From contig JACSVZ010000002.1 of NCBI GenBank assembly GCA_014706295.1, positions 53,044,432 to 53,108,431 on the forward strand: 64,000 nt of DNA, written 5' to 3'. Below, piece by piece: positions 48,859 to 61,459 of the stretch. This DNA comes from Lycocorax pyrrhopterus obiensis. Lineage: Eukaryota > Chordata > Aves > Passeriformes > Paradisaeidae. The notes under the pieces were generated by a model, which saw nothing but the letters and a program-made list of their open reading frames with translations, made no database searches and was not told the DNA's origin. Numbering within the stretch: position 1 is the stretch's first letter; each line of letters starts with the position of its first letter. The position numbers and the translations under genes were made by a program.

Positions 48859-49250
48859 CATAGAATAAACAATGTTGGAAGAGATCTCCTGAAGTCACCT
48901 GACCCTTCAGTCAAAACAGGTCGAACTTAGAGCAGGCTACTCAGAGCCCTGTCCAGTTCAGTTCTAGGCATCTCCAAGGATGGAGATCCCACAAGCACTC
49001 TGGGCAACCCATTCTAATGTTTGACTACTGTCTTGAGAAAAAAGATACTCCTGAAGCCGAATCAGAATGTCTCTTGCTGCAACTTGTGTCTACGACCTGC
49101 TGTGCTGTGAGTAGAGTCTGCCTCCTTCCCTACAATATCCCATTAGGTAGTTAAAGGCATCAGTAACGTTCCACATAAGACTTCCCTTAAGACTGAATAA
49201 ATCAATCCAGCTCTATCTCTGCCACTCCTCGTATGTGAAGTCCAGTCTGA
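48859..49250 (-). mobile_element. Old CR1 LINE fragment, 3' part
   Basis: The plus strand starts catagaataaacaatgttgg, then ggaagagatctcctgaagtc, and continues through tagagcaggctactcagagc, caaggatggagatcccacaa, ctctgggcaacccattctaa and later ccactcctcgtatgtgaagt. These follow the order of landmarks in the reverse complement of avian CR1 3' regions (hit-site text, 'ggagactccacaacctccctgggcag' type text, and the terminal 'ctccagt'). It is much more diverged than the copy near 10.4 kb, suggesting an older insertion. Confidence 0.85.
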
Positions 49251-51420
49251 AGGATGAAGAAAGCAGAGGCCAGACTCATTCTGAAAATTACCGTGGCAGG
49301 GCTCTACAGCAAACCTGAGGTATGGCAATGACTTCTGGGGAGAAGCAGCCTTTACAAAATCTTATCTCCAGTAGCAGATCAATTAATTACAGCAATTTGG
49401 TGGCCACCAAAAGCCTTGTGAAGGATTTGGCCTGGTGCATATTGGATGCAAGACTTCTGAACATAAAGTCATTAAATACAACAGGAGGGGAAAATGGTGT
49501 CAACTAAATGCAGGAGTGCTGTCACTTCAGAGAAATCATTAACTACAGCGGACCTGCAAGCTAAGCCTGACATAGCCACAGCTCAGCCCCACAGCCAAGG
49601 AGATGTCTCACATGCCTGGGTGCTCCTGCCAGCTCTGACCACTGCACTGTGAGGCTCACACAGTTATCAGCCACCTGTCTGAGAGGCAGCCAAGTGGTTC
49701 TGAGGGCTGGTCGTGGTCAGAGCTCAGCATGCTTTTCAGGCAGTCTAGACCTCTCCTAATCCAGAAGCTCTTCAAAACCTTGAAAGGAAGAAGCCCAAAA
49801 AAAAGTGAAAGAAATATACTAGAAAAGGAAAAAGTGGAACCAGAAAAGAGGAAAAAAGGCAAGGGTCTATAGAAGAAAAGTGGAAAACAAAGGAAAAAGC
49901 AGAGGAGGATACGATAAGGAAAGCAAGAAATTAATTTCTAAAATTCCAGATCTTTACATCCTAAAAAAATTCCCTTCATCCCTTTCAGATACATCTCAAA
50001 ACACCCAAGCCAAACACCAGAAAAATCCCAGTACCTCAACAGTGATCACTATAGCTTTCTTAGAACTCCAATGTGACAGCAGCCGCTTTCAAACTCGCCT
50101 ATGACAAAGGTAAGTGAGATCCTTTGGGGAAAAATGAGAGAAATAAATAGGCTGCTTTAAAAACCAGGGTTTCCCGACAACAGTGGCACCTCCAGACTTT
50201 TCTGGTATTACGTTTTAAATATTCCCACACAGCTGAATCAGCTGTATGGTAACAGCCCTTGGTTGCCCTTAAACACTTCACCTCTGGAATCACAGTCCTA
50301 GTACAGTTGCAGTCTGCCAGTCAAAAGCCACAAATGTGTTGGCACCTGAGATATAGTCCATTATGCATTTTGTGAACTGAAGTTTAACAATTACCCAAGG
50401 TTAGTTAGGGATTATGAGCAGTGCTGGTGGTCCTTTGCTAAGAATATCAACATGTGGTCTAATTAATGTGGTTTAAACTTATGTTCACCATGAAGTCCTA
50501 CCACATAGGCATAAGGGCAAAAGCTGCCTCAGTGGAAATAAAAATCAGACTGGTTCAGTTAAAAAGGGAACTGTGTAAGAACAATTTAGTTGCTTTCCAT
50601 TAGTCTTTACAGATGTAAGAATTTAAGCCTCCTTTTAAAGTGGAGATATTGAGTAGGGAGGTGCTGCATACTTTCAGTACAGACGGAAACAAGCTTGCCT
50701 GAGAACTCAGCTAGCCAGCCAGGGAAAAAATACCTCAGATATTGAATGGAAATGGAAAAATGTTTCTCAAGAGATTCAAGGATTAAAAATGAACAAAGTG
50801 TTCACAATTCTATTAAAGAAATATTCTTATGCACATCTGCTGAAATATAACATACTGACCTACATCGATTTCTCCACTTGTAATAAAGCCTGAGAACAAA
50901 AGAGGTCCAAGTAATAGTTATAGGAAAAAATGTTTTAGAAAAGTATGTAATACTATATAACTTTATTCCATCAACGAAACTATGTTAAGGGAACATGATT
51001 ATCCTGTCAAGCTACAAGAAATCAGGAAATGCAAACCTAAAAGATAACTGTGAAGCATAAAGTCTGCCTCTTGATTTATAAATTTTAATGCATCTTTCTT
51101 TTTTTAGCTGTCTCCCATCATAACTTTTTCCCAATGCAACATTATAAATGTATTTTTGGACCACACAGATTTTGTGTGAAGTTAAGTACAGGCAATCCAA
51201 GATACAGTCAACATACAGATAAAACAAAGGATGGCATGATCATGATAGGGCTTGCATGAATGTGCACATGGACATCCATGCATGCTAAACTCATAGGGCA
51301 GATACCTGCAGGCACCAGTGTCTGTTGGGGTGTTGAAAAACCTTCAGGCTTTCAGTCACCACCTGCTCCTCTCTATCACCTACTTATGGTATTTCTACTG
51401 AAACAACCTCCAAGTTATTC

Positions 51421-51425
51421 CACAA
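51421..51425. repeat. Target-site duplication, left (CACAA)
   Basis: The five bases CACAA directly precede the TG start of the LTR and recur directly after its CA end. Confidence 0.85.
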
Positions 51426-52290
51426 TGTTGGGGGTTTGAGGAGTTCTCCTGTTCTTCTTTTTCTCTTAAAGAATTTTCCCCATATCTGTTTCCAAGGGGA
51501 CGAATCACTGGGTGCTTAAGAAGAACAAAAGGGCCAGCCACAGAGGGCGGGGGTACAACTAGCTACTTGTTTTTCACCTGGGGGGTGGGGGAGGGGGGTT
51601 TGCTGGTGCCCGGAGAGTGAGGAAGGTGTGGGTCAGAGCTGGAGGTTTCTTCTTTTCGGCGGTTTTTTTTTTTTCCTTCCACCTGAGAAACCCGGATTCC
51701 GAAGCCCACCTTTTCCCTGCCCTGCTGCGAGCCGGGCCGCAGCCGCTTTGCTCCTGCTGCCTCTTGGACCCCTTCGCTACACTGTAGCCCTGCACACCCT
51801 CGCCAGCTGAGACCTCCCGGCGCTCCCACTGCAGCCCCGCAGTTTGCTACATCTCGTCTGCCACCCGGGATCTGTGCTCGTCTCTGCTGCTCCAGCCTGC
51901 TGCTCCCGAGGGTCCGGCCGGACACCGGGATCAGCCACCCAGAGGGTTTGTTAAAGCTTTTCGTCCATCCCTTTCCGGGACCCCGAGCCGCCCCTGCCAG
52001 CTGTGACTGGAACTGCACCGAAGGGGGGGGAGGGGTGCCCGACAGCCGAGAGAGGCTGGCACTGGGTTTGTGGTTGTGTTTGCTGTTACTGCCATAGTTA
52101 TTGTTGTTTGTTTGCCTTGTCATACATATATATATATTAGTAAAGAACTGTTATTCCTACCCCTCATATCTTTGCCTGAAAGCCCCTTAATTTCAAAATT
52201 ATAATAATTCGGAGGGAAGGGGGTTGCATTTTCCATTTCGGGGGAGGCTTCTGCCTTCCTTGACAGACACCTGTCTTTCAAACCAGGACA
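51426..52290 (+). mobile_element. Solo LTR of an avian endogenous retrovirus, ERVL-like
   Basis: 865 bases beginning TGTTGGGGGTTTGAGG and ending AAACCAGGACA, so it has the TG...CA termini of an LTR. It is flanked by a perfect 5-bp duplication CACAA. A 5-bp duplication is typical of the ERVL class; class I usually gives 4 and class II 6. The interior text (for example aactgttattcctacccctc, atctttgcctgaaagcccct and ctgtctttcaaaccagg) is familiar from a common bird LTR family, notably in songbird sequence, though I cannot name it with certainty. It is GC-rich (51560-52040), with a TA run at about 52122-52137. There is no internal gag, pol or env between the duplications, so the provirus was lost by LTR recombination. 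The 186-codon minus frame across it is a by-product of GC richness. Confidence 0.93.
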
Positions 52291-52295
52291 CACAA
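52291..52295. repeat. Target-site duplication, right (CACAA)
   Basis: Exact copy of the five bases at 51421-51425, directly after the LTR end. Confidence 0.85.
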
Positions 52296-55200
52296 ACATT
52301 CAAAATTATCTACAAATCCACCAGTTATAAATATGTGCAGCTTTACTTCATAGTCATTACCTCAGTCATGCCTGCTGATTTTAGGTTATCTGAGGGTATG
52401 AGTTATTTCAGAAGAGATCTTAAGTACTGGCTATTTTTATAAAGGATTATGCATTGCAAAACGACAATAATGTTCTTCTCTTCCCAGATCTTTCTCCCAG
52501 CCCCTCTTCTTTCCAGGACTAAGGAAAGCAGACAAGAAAACAAAAGAAAGATATTTCAAGAAAACTAAGTTATTTTTATCCATTACACTGGCTGCTGGAA
52601 AGTCCTTGGTTACTGAAAATCCAATCAGGACTAAACTGCTGGCATCTATCACCTGTAGTAAATATGAAACTTCACTGCAGACCTACACACAGACAGGTTC
52701 AGTGCAGGCTACAGATCTGGCTTTAACAAATTTTATTACCTCCTTCTTTCCCTCTCGGAACAGAGGCATGTTGGCAAATGGCAGCTCCTGAAATTTGCTG
52801 AAAATTGCTGAGTGAGAGACTGGGCACACAACTGCCCATCTCAGCTTAAGTTCATACCTTGGCTTGTATTCAGATACATGTGATACAGATGCATGGACAC
52901 AAGAAGGGGTCTTGTACCTATCTCCCAGCTTTCCTCCCACTGTACCAGCTTTCCAGGAGGCCATAGGGAACACAGCATCCTTTAGTTTAGGAATATGTGA
53001 TTCCACTAAAATCTGTGTTACATTTGTGGGTTGTTCAGAGACTTTATAATCTGTACACCTACCCAAGAATTTATCAGTATTGTCAACTATGCATCAAAGC
53101 TTTGTAAAATTGTACTTTGCCTTTGCACAGCAAATTCACCACTTACATGTTTAGCTCATTTTTCATCTGTGTGTCCTAAACATTTCCCTCCCATCTGAAA
53201 ACCTGCTGGCTACAGCTCTGACTGCAACACAGAGCATGGGCAGCTTGGTCAGTGCATCAGGAGATCTCAGACAGAAACCACAGCTAAGTCCCCATGCTCT
53301 TTTCTGACAGAAAAGAAAACAAACAAAAAACCACAACCAAAACAACCACCAAAACCAATTTAATTGAACTTTGCATTATACTCCAAAGCAGCTGTCCACA
53401 GTGGCATGCCTTATAGCAGTAAGTAATTTAAAATAGCCACGCAAAGAAACACAATGTAAAAAACTTGCATTTAGCCTATATTTATGCAGTAGTTCACCCA
53501 GGCTTTGAGAGAAAGACCAGCTAAGCAGGCAGAAAGATCTCTATTACTTCAGTGGATCTGGCTTTCAGGTTACCATAATCTACACCAAGAGATTTAAAAC
53601 CCATAGCCACACCTTTGTTATCATCTCTCCCTGCAGATTAGCCTTCCTCTTCCCTTTTCACTTGGCAGTGTGTTTGAGACACAGCAGTAAATACTGTTAA
53701 ACAAAAGACCATCTTCATGAAACCAGATGAGCCTCTGACATCCTAACATTGTTTTACAAACATCACAGATATTTTAAAAATAAAACCATAAGACAGTAAT
53801 TCTGCTGTATTTACCATGTTTTCCTGATGTCCTATTTTTGTATTGTTACAGAAGTATCATAAGAATTTTACAAAGCAAGTGCCTTCACTGTCTCAGCTCC
53901 ATCTACTTATTTTGCCTCATTCATTGCAAGCTGTTGAAGAGCCATTTGGGATTTTATTCATTGCTTTGGATAAGCAGAGAGTTCATGTTTTTCCCTGAAC
54001 ACCTTTTAAAATTTATTCAACATCTTAAGAAGGCTTATCCACACAAACAGCTGTTTCTCAGCTAATATTTGCCGTCCTTCTTCAACATGAGTAATTTCTT
54101 CTTTGTTTTAAACTAATCAGCACAGCTCAAAATGCCAGTTTTCCTGAATGGACACGTCAGTCAGAAACCTGACCACTGTGCTTTTCAGCATAGCTAATAC
54201 TTACTCTTAAGTCTTCTGCTTTGTCTCATCAACTAATAGGAATTAATAGCAGATTAAAGTCTATGATAACAACTTTCGTTTGAGAATTTGTAACCCTTTT
54301 GGAAAACATTAATTCTTAGCACATACCCAGGAAGTAAAACATTGCCACCCACATCTGAGGTGAAATATAAAGATGACCAACGGCAGTGCTATTTATAACA
54401 AAGCTGAACAAGACATTAAAAAAAGGCAAAATTAGCTTGAAATTGCAGGTACTAAAGATGGGTCATCATTAAGAAATTAGAATCTGAACAACTAGAATTT
54501 ATACATTAAGTCAGACAGTCTTGAAAAAGTGTCAGCATGATTTTAACGATAACCAGAACACTGGCTTCTTGTCTTGATGAAAGGACAGTGTCCTCCCAGA
54601 AACATGACTGGAAATGACTTCTACACAAAACCATGAGGTTGTTATCCACACTCAGAATTTCTTCTCCCCATATTTCTATATAAACAGACAAAGATCTTCA
54701 ACTCATGAGTAGCAGAGATTATAAGAGATTCTGAAAATGTCTGTTTATGCCTTCAACAAGGCATTAAAAATTGTGCAAGAGCAGATGCAGATCAGAATCA
54801 TGTGTCACCTGACACACACGCTTTTAAAGTACCTTAGAAGAACTTCAGTAAAAGGAAACATGCTAAAGCTGTAAGCGGTGCTAACTGATACAGAGATGGG
54901 AGAGACCAACAGCTTCTTGTCTCCATGTTTGCTAATCCTGGAACATGGGAGAAGACAACAAAATTGAACAAAGGTAAATGAAAAAACTGAAGAAAGCAAA
55001 GGTGTTTTTTTTACTTGCAAAGCCTAATTAAAGGGAAAAACTTGACCCTGTGGGGACACAGAAAGTTTACAATTGACAAGCTCAAAATTATTTTCCTGCT
55101 GCAATGACTTGCAGTCATCAAGCCTCCCACTTACAACAGGGACACAAGCCTTTCCAACAGCTGCCTCTCTATGCGGGTCCAGTGCACAGCAGGAAAGGAC

Positions 55201-58200
55201 AGCTAATGAAAACATTAGGGCAAGTCCTGATGTGGATAAGCAGTCCTGGAAAGAAAATGGAACACAGAACACCAAACCCTGGTCTTTACCTCTTTATGCC
55301 CCATCAGGCAGTATTGCAGACATACCAAATTTGACCTAGAGGATTTCATGCCCATGCAGGATTCTTATAGCTTCCATGGTCTCTGGTGTTGGACCAGCTG
55401 GATACTGGATTCACCCTGGCAACATTCTGTTCCTTTTTTTTCTGAGTGAAAAGTGTATTTTTTTTTAAATAAAGATTGTGCCAAGTATAAATAGTGCTTT
55501 CACTAAATAATAGTCAAACACACACGAAAAATGGGTAGAACACAATGTTCTCTTTTTTAATTCATTAGCAGGCCTCTAGTGCATCCAGTGAGATTTAAAT
55601 CAATGTGTACAAAATTGGCAATAACAAATCGAACTGGCAAGTGCAGGGAGAAAGGGTAGAAATAATATATTTTGTAAAGCAACATCAAAGCAAATATTTT
55701 TGCAACTTCTGAACTGAAACATGCTGGAAAGCTGTGTCATGTAGTCTAAACTACCCCTGGTAATATATCTGGTGCTCACCCACAACCTGATTAATGCCCT
55801 ATCACAGTAAGTAACTCCTAGAAGGGAGGGAGGATGAGGTGCTTCATTCCTTCATTCAGCACTCTATCACATTCAACTCTGAAGTACTCCATAGGTCTAA
55901 ATCCTTCTTTCCTTCCTCCTTCAAAAATGAAAATATCTGCCCTCAGACCCACTGTGTAATGTCAGGAACTGTACTGTTTTTCATTAATCTGACCAGATGC
56001 AGGAGAGAGTATCTAAGAATGTAAAAGGCCAAAGCAAGTATAATTATACAACTGCAGTATGCTGAACAGTTGCTGATCTCTCCACAATTTACTAAACCAC
56101 AGAAGGGAGCAATATGATGTGCAGATATTACTATGGCTATTATGTGACCATAACAAGAGACATTCTAAAAGCAAGTGGCTGGGAAATACCAGGCTCTTAT
56201 TGAACCCATTAACAAATAAATGGCTTGTGTAATGGTCTTCTTGGTGTTGCTGAAATAAAATCACTGCAGTTCCCATCTGTCATACTTTTTATTTCTTCAC
56301 TTCAACTCTGTGCTGTATTGCAAGTCTACTAATTAAATCATTCTAAATCTACACTTAGAAGTTCATGCAGGATCAGATGACCAGTAAGGTTAAATTTGAC
56401 CCAAGTGTTTTCTTTGAAACAACACGTACAAAGAAATTAGGGCAACAGGGAGAAGCCCAAAATTGGTGCAACTGACCTGCAAAGTGAAGACTAGGCTGTG
56501 GCCAGGGGTACTTAGGGATGGCTCAGCAGCTCCACAATGAGTGCTGCTTAATTAGAGTCCATGAAAGGGCAAGAAATGGACAACAATTTAATGGAATCTG
56601 CAAATGGTAGCATTAACCCTGGTTTTTGTTCTGTCCTACTCTGCTTTAAATCTGCAGAACTGCACATTTGGACTACCACAATAGGAAAAAGTCTGATGGA
56701 TGAACACTTAAAGAATTATTTTACTTAATAATTTAAAAGATGCCAGCTTTTCACCTCTTTCCTGTTTAAATCCATTGCAGCTATGCCTACAGCAGTGCAT
56801 CATGTGTGAAGGTACTAGGAACTTAAGCATGCCTGCAGTGGTAAAAGAGGACTATAGACAACAGTGTCAGGACCTCCACAACTTCCACTTCAGATCATTG
56901 CACTCTTCAGTGCACTGAACAGGTCACCTGCCCCAGCCACCCTGCCTGTACAGGCACAAAGCTTTTCCCTGCTTCAAGCACCTGGTATTCTGCCAGGGAT
57001 ACATTTGATATATAGGTGTAGTTCTCTCATGTTCTCGTATACTACCTGGATTCATCACAGGATGCAAAAGGACTGTCAGTGCAGCAGCAATATGTGCAGA
57101 GTTGCTGCTTGACACAGCACTCCATGCTGATTGTTCCCAGGCAGCACGGCCAGCGCCTCCTCGGCGACAAGCACCGCATTCCAGAGAAGTGCAGCGCTGA
57201 CCCCTGCTCACCTGCTGCCCCGTATCCCACATGCACCATGCAAGAGGCTCTTCCCCTTCTCTCCTAGATGTGCACACCTTGAACATCTGTGTGAAAGATG
57301 CATGTGGATTTGGGCAGAAAAAACACTGAGAAGTATTTTGGGAGCATTTGTTAAGTTTTTTCCAATCCATTCTGATTTTTGATGCCAAGACTAATTTTAG
57401 GCACTTGTATTTGAAATTCCATTAAGATGATCAAATAACTTGTCTTTCATATGGATAGACCAGGAAATTGTGAAGACTGCAAAATTAAATAACATTTAAA
57501 TATGCAAACAGCTGTGTGCTGGAAAGCAGAGACATTCCTCCTGAGGTGGAACAATAAAAACGCACATACCTGTATGTTGAGAGATATGGGCTGCTGCTTA
57601 GGAAATCAGTGTTCACAAAGAAAATTGTTTGTACCTCCCTTGCTCAATTTGTGCTTGTTAGATAATAAATTATGAACACTTACCTCTCAAAAAGGGTGTA
57701 AATCTATGAATGAGTGGTAACAGGAATTTCAACGACACCAAGCTGAAAAGCCGATAACAAGATAGAGAAAAAAGCCACCAGGAGCATGAACCTGGATAAT
57801 TTCTTACTTTAGCCACTGACATATCTGAAATCTGTCATAATGAAAATGCAAGTGACCCTACTTGCCAGTTCTATTCTGTTTTGAAAGATATTGCCAATTT
57901 GAAAGAAAATAATTAAACATTTCCAGTAAAGTCAGTGGGGTTTCACCACATGCTCCACCTGACTAAATCAGAACTGTAAAAGCAAGCATTATTGGACTGC
58001 ATGCAGAAGAGACCTTCATTACAAATAAGTTTTCTTAATATTTAAAGAAAATCTCAACCATCCCTATTTAAAATGAGAGTAGGGAAAATAAAAGGAAGAA
58101 AAAGGTTATTATTTATAACACAGTGACTCTAGTTATGCTGCAGTCAGAGGACCAATTACATCCTGGTTACGCTTTCCAACTCCACTAATTCATATAAATG

Positions 58201-61200
58201 AAGTGCTCGCTACATGACAGGGTAATTGCAGTGTAAATACAATAGTCTTTATATAACTGGATACTGAAAAAGAGCCTGTGTTACTGAGGTGGCAATAAGA
58301 ATTAATTTGGACATGTCATTAACCTTCAAATTCTTTGAATCAGTGATAATTAGGATATAGAAAAGCATAACCAAAAATGTAATTACACTGAACTGAGGGC
58401 TCAACTGTGCAAGTATTAAGAGGTTGCTCATGGGAGTAAGTATGCTTGAACATGAACTGAGTATGACCTAATCAGGGTGTAAAACACTACTGTGGGTTTA
58501 TAATGAAACAACATGGAAGTGAAAAAAAATAATGACATTTTTCAGATGTAAGAAGCATGCTGAAGGTTCTTCTGATATCAAAAATTATTCCCTTATATTA
58601 TATAGCTAGTGGGGTCAAATTCTGCCAGGAAATTCGCCCTTCCCTCTGAATGTATGTTAGCTGTAGCTGCTGAAATGGCTGGTGTATCCATTCTCTAGAA
58701 CATTTCAAAGCAAGTATACAGTGAGTGCAGACAGAACTGTGTAACATGAAAGTGCTAGTGTTCCCTGTGCACATAAAATCTTTGTCAATTCCCTTCTAAG
58801 AGGTACTACTAAACTTCTCTGATCAGCTTCTGTGAGCTATGACACCTTCCTACCTCCAGACACCATAATGTTCTTTTGCACACAATGACAAAGTTGCTCC
58901 TGGAATGCCTATGGAAAACCAAGGACATACAGAACTGTCTGTTCAAATGCTAAAGCAACTCCCCAGTCAGTGTAATAATTTCTTTAAATTCAAAGACTCG
59001 TGTCTTCATGTTATACCACTTCACGATGTTAGCCTACAGCAGTGGCAATATATGAGCACATAAGGCAGGCAGGATGTGGACAGCACTGCTGCTGTTGTGA
59101 AAGAAATCCTGCATCAGGGACAACCCAAAATGTGCAGGTACTTCTGATAGATGAGAAGCCCACACAGGTCGCTTTCCTTCCACAGTTCATGGATCAGCTA
59201 CTTTTTTCAGAATTACTCATCTCAAACGGTTAATCAGGGAATCCACTCTCTTTCAGCAACTATTTCTTAGCAGATATATTTTCTGCTAGGTGCCCTTTTA
59301 CATTGGAAAGGGACCATATGCTGGCAGAGAGAACTTTGTATTTGACTGCTTCCTTCCAGATGAGTGAATGTTTCCAGTCATTTCCCCTGCTCTTTTTGGC
59401 TTGATTTTTTTTTCATTCCTGAATGACTTAATCTCCTTTGCAGGTAAGAGGGGGAGACATATAGAACATTGGCGGTACTAACAGTGCTGCTCCTTGCCTT
59501 GTATTGGAAGGCAGCTGCAGCTGGGGGAGCTCTGGCTATTTTTCAGCTCAAGATAAGGAAGGGGAATTCTCTTGCTCACTTTTGACAAATACTCCGTCAC
59601 CTAAGCATACCCATAGCTTCCAGAGAAGTGCTGCTTCCCACCCTGGAAATGCTGAGCCTTTCAAGGTACACCGCTTACACTTGTTAAAGATGTACCTACC
59701 TGGCTTGCATTCTTTGCTGTGATTAATTGCAGCAGCCTGATGTTGTGTTTTCCATAAACTTTTTTTTTAACCTCAATTGCTGAACAGTGCAGAAGCCACT
59801 AGAAGTTTCTGTCCCCTCTTTATTTGCTGTTCGTTGAAGTATAATTATACCTACACCCTCAAAATCAGACTGTTACATTTGTTGCATAGCAATGTCCTAG
59901 AAATATTAACAGGTTTAAAACTCATCACAGAATGAGACATGAAGTGAAAAAGAAGACACAGGTGAGATTTTAAAATCCAGCCTTCCAATAGAATGAGAGA
60001 TACAGCTGCTTGTACACACACACTCTCATAAAATCCTGTCTTGCAGCACATACATGGAAATGAAGCAGAATCCTTCATTATGAAACACTCCTCGGCAGCC
60101 CACGCTCTGACGTGACAGCACGTAATGCAAATATTTACCGCAGGAAGTCCTCAGGAACGATCACTCACCACCAAATGGCAGCAGCTTATCAAGCAGTAAT
60201 TCCTGCTGTGGGAAACCCAGCTGAGGCAGCACTTCCACGCAAACTCAACACAGAGAAGGTCTCTTTCAATAATCAGCTCCAATTTACACAGCTTTTCCCA
60301 CAATGCTAAGTGTATCTGACGAGTCCCACCATGATCTTTGACACAGAAACAGTGGCATGAAAGCTCCAGAGGTTCAATCAGCTGAGGTTCTTTGCATCTA
60401 ATACACACTGAGTGAATGCTCCCAATTTAGTGAAGACATTTGTCCTGAGGCTAAAGCATTGATTCTCCACTTACTGCCTTTTAATTGTGATGTATACAGT
60501 TTATCTTTTTAGGCTACAAACTCCTAGGGAAAAAGGTTGTTCTTCTTTCTTCTGCATGCTGTTCTCATGCCAGCTTTATTTTACTGCAAGAAAACCATGT
60601 TCAGGTTAAATAATTTTTGTATTAAGAAGATAACACTTCCCTATTGCTAGAATTAATTGCTGTAACCTGTATTTCTTCCTACAACAGTGTCTGATGTAAA
60701 GTTGAATCAGTGGTGACAATGTTATGAATAAATGAAGAGTAACAAATACAGGAACATTCCAGATGTTGTGAAAATGTTCTTCTCTACCAAGAAAACTGTT
60801 TGCTCATCCATACCATAGTAATATTTATGCTTTAGTAGTATAAATTCCTGTGCATAAGCAACACTGCTTTCCACTAGTCCAGAAAAAAAGGAGCCAGCCA
60901 GGATGTTCCTTTTCTTTTTTTTCCAGAATTGCAGGTGCTCTTTTTTACTGTCATTACCCCCAGGCCTATGTGCTGCCCCAAATTCACATTTAAACTCTTG
61001 CCATGTAGGAATTGGCCAAAGTGCACAGCCCTTTGTTTCCAGATATTCAAGCTTGATGATTCACAGGCAATAAAATGTGACAGGAGTTTTCACCAACAAA
61101 CGAACTGCAGGGCATCCTAATCAGCAGGCAAGGCTGCTCCAAAAACTGGGTTACAGCGAAAGGAGATAAACTCAAATGGAGCAGAACATTCATAAGACAA

Positions 61201-61435
61201 GAAATGCGAGATGCTACCCAGCCTGAAGCACCACTGGTGCTATACAAAGACATCCAACTTACACAGCGGCTTTTTTTCCCCCTTGGAAGCAGGATTCCTT
61301 TCAACTGCCAGTTAAAGATGGTCTCAGCAGCGCATGAACAAGAATGGCAACCGCTTACAGCCCTCAGCATGACCACTTCCAGCTTCTTTTCCCTTTTCAA
61401 TTGTAGCAAACTGCAGTCAGACAGACAATGGAGGG

Positions 61436-61459
61436 GTTTTGTTGTTGTTGTTGTTGTTT
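61436..61459. repeat. (GTT)n microsatellite
   Basis: About six to seven GTT units between ggggtttt and ttttaaattg. Confidence 0.85.

Noticed and set aside
51563..52123. 186-codon minus-strand open frame
   Set aside because: It lies wholly inside the GC-rich solo LTR, antisense to it. The Pro/Ser/Gly-rich composition is a by-product, and no domain is seen.
57100..57260. Local GC-rich patch that might be an exon
   Set aside because: Does not translate to any HECW1 segment I know, and no convincing pair of splice sites encloses an open frame.
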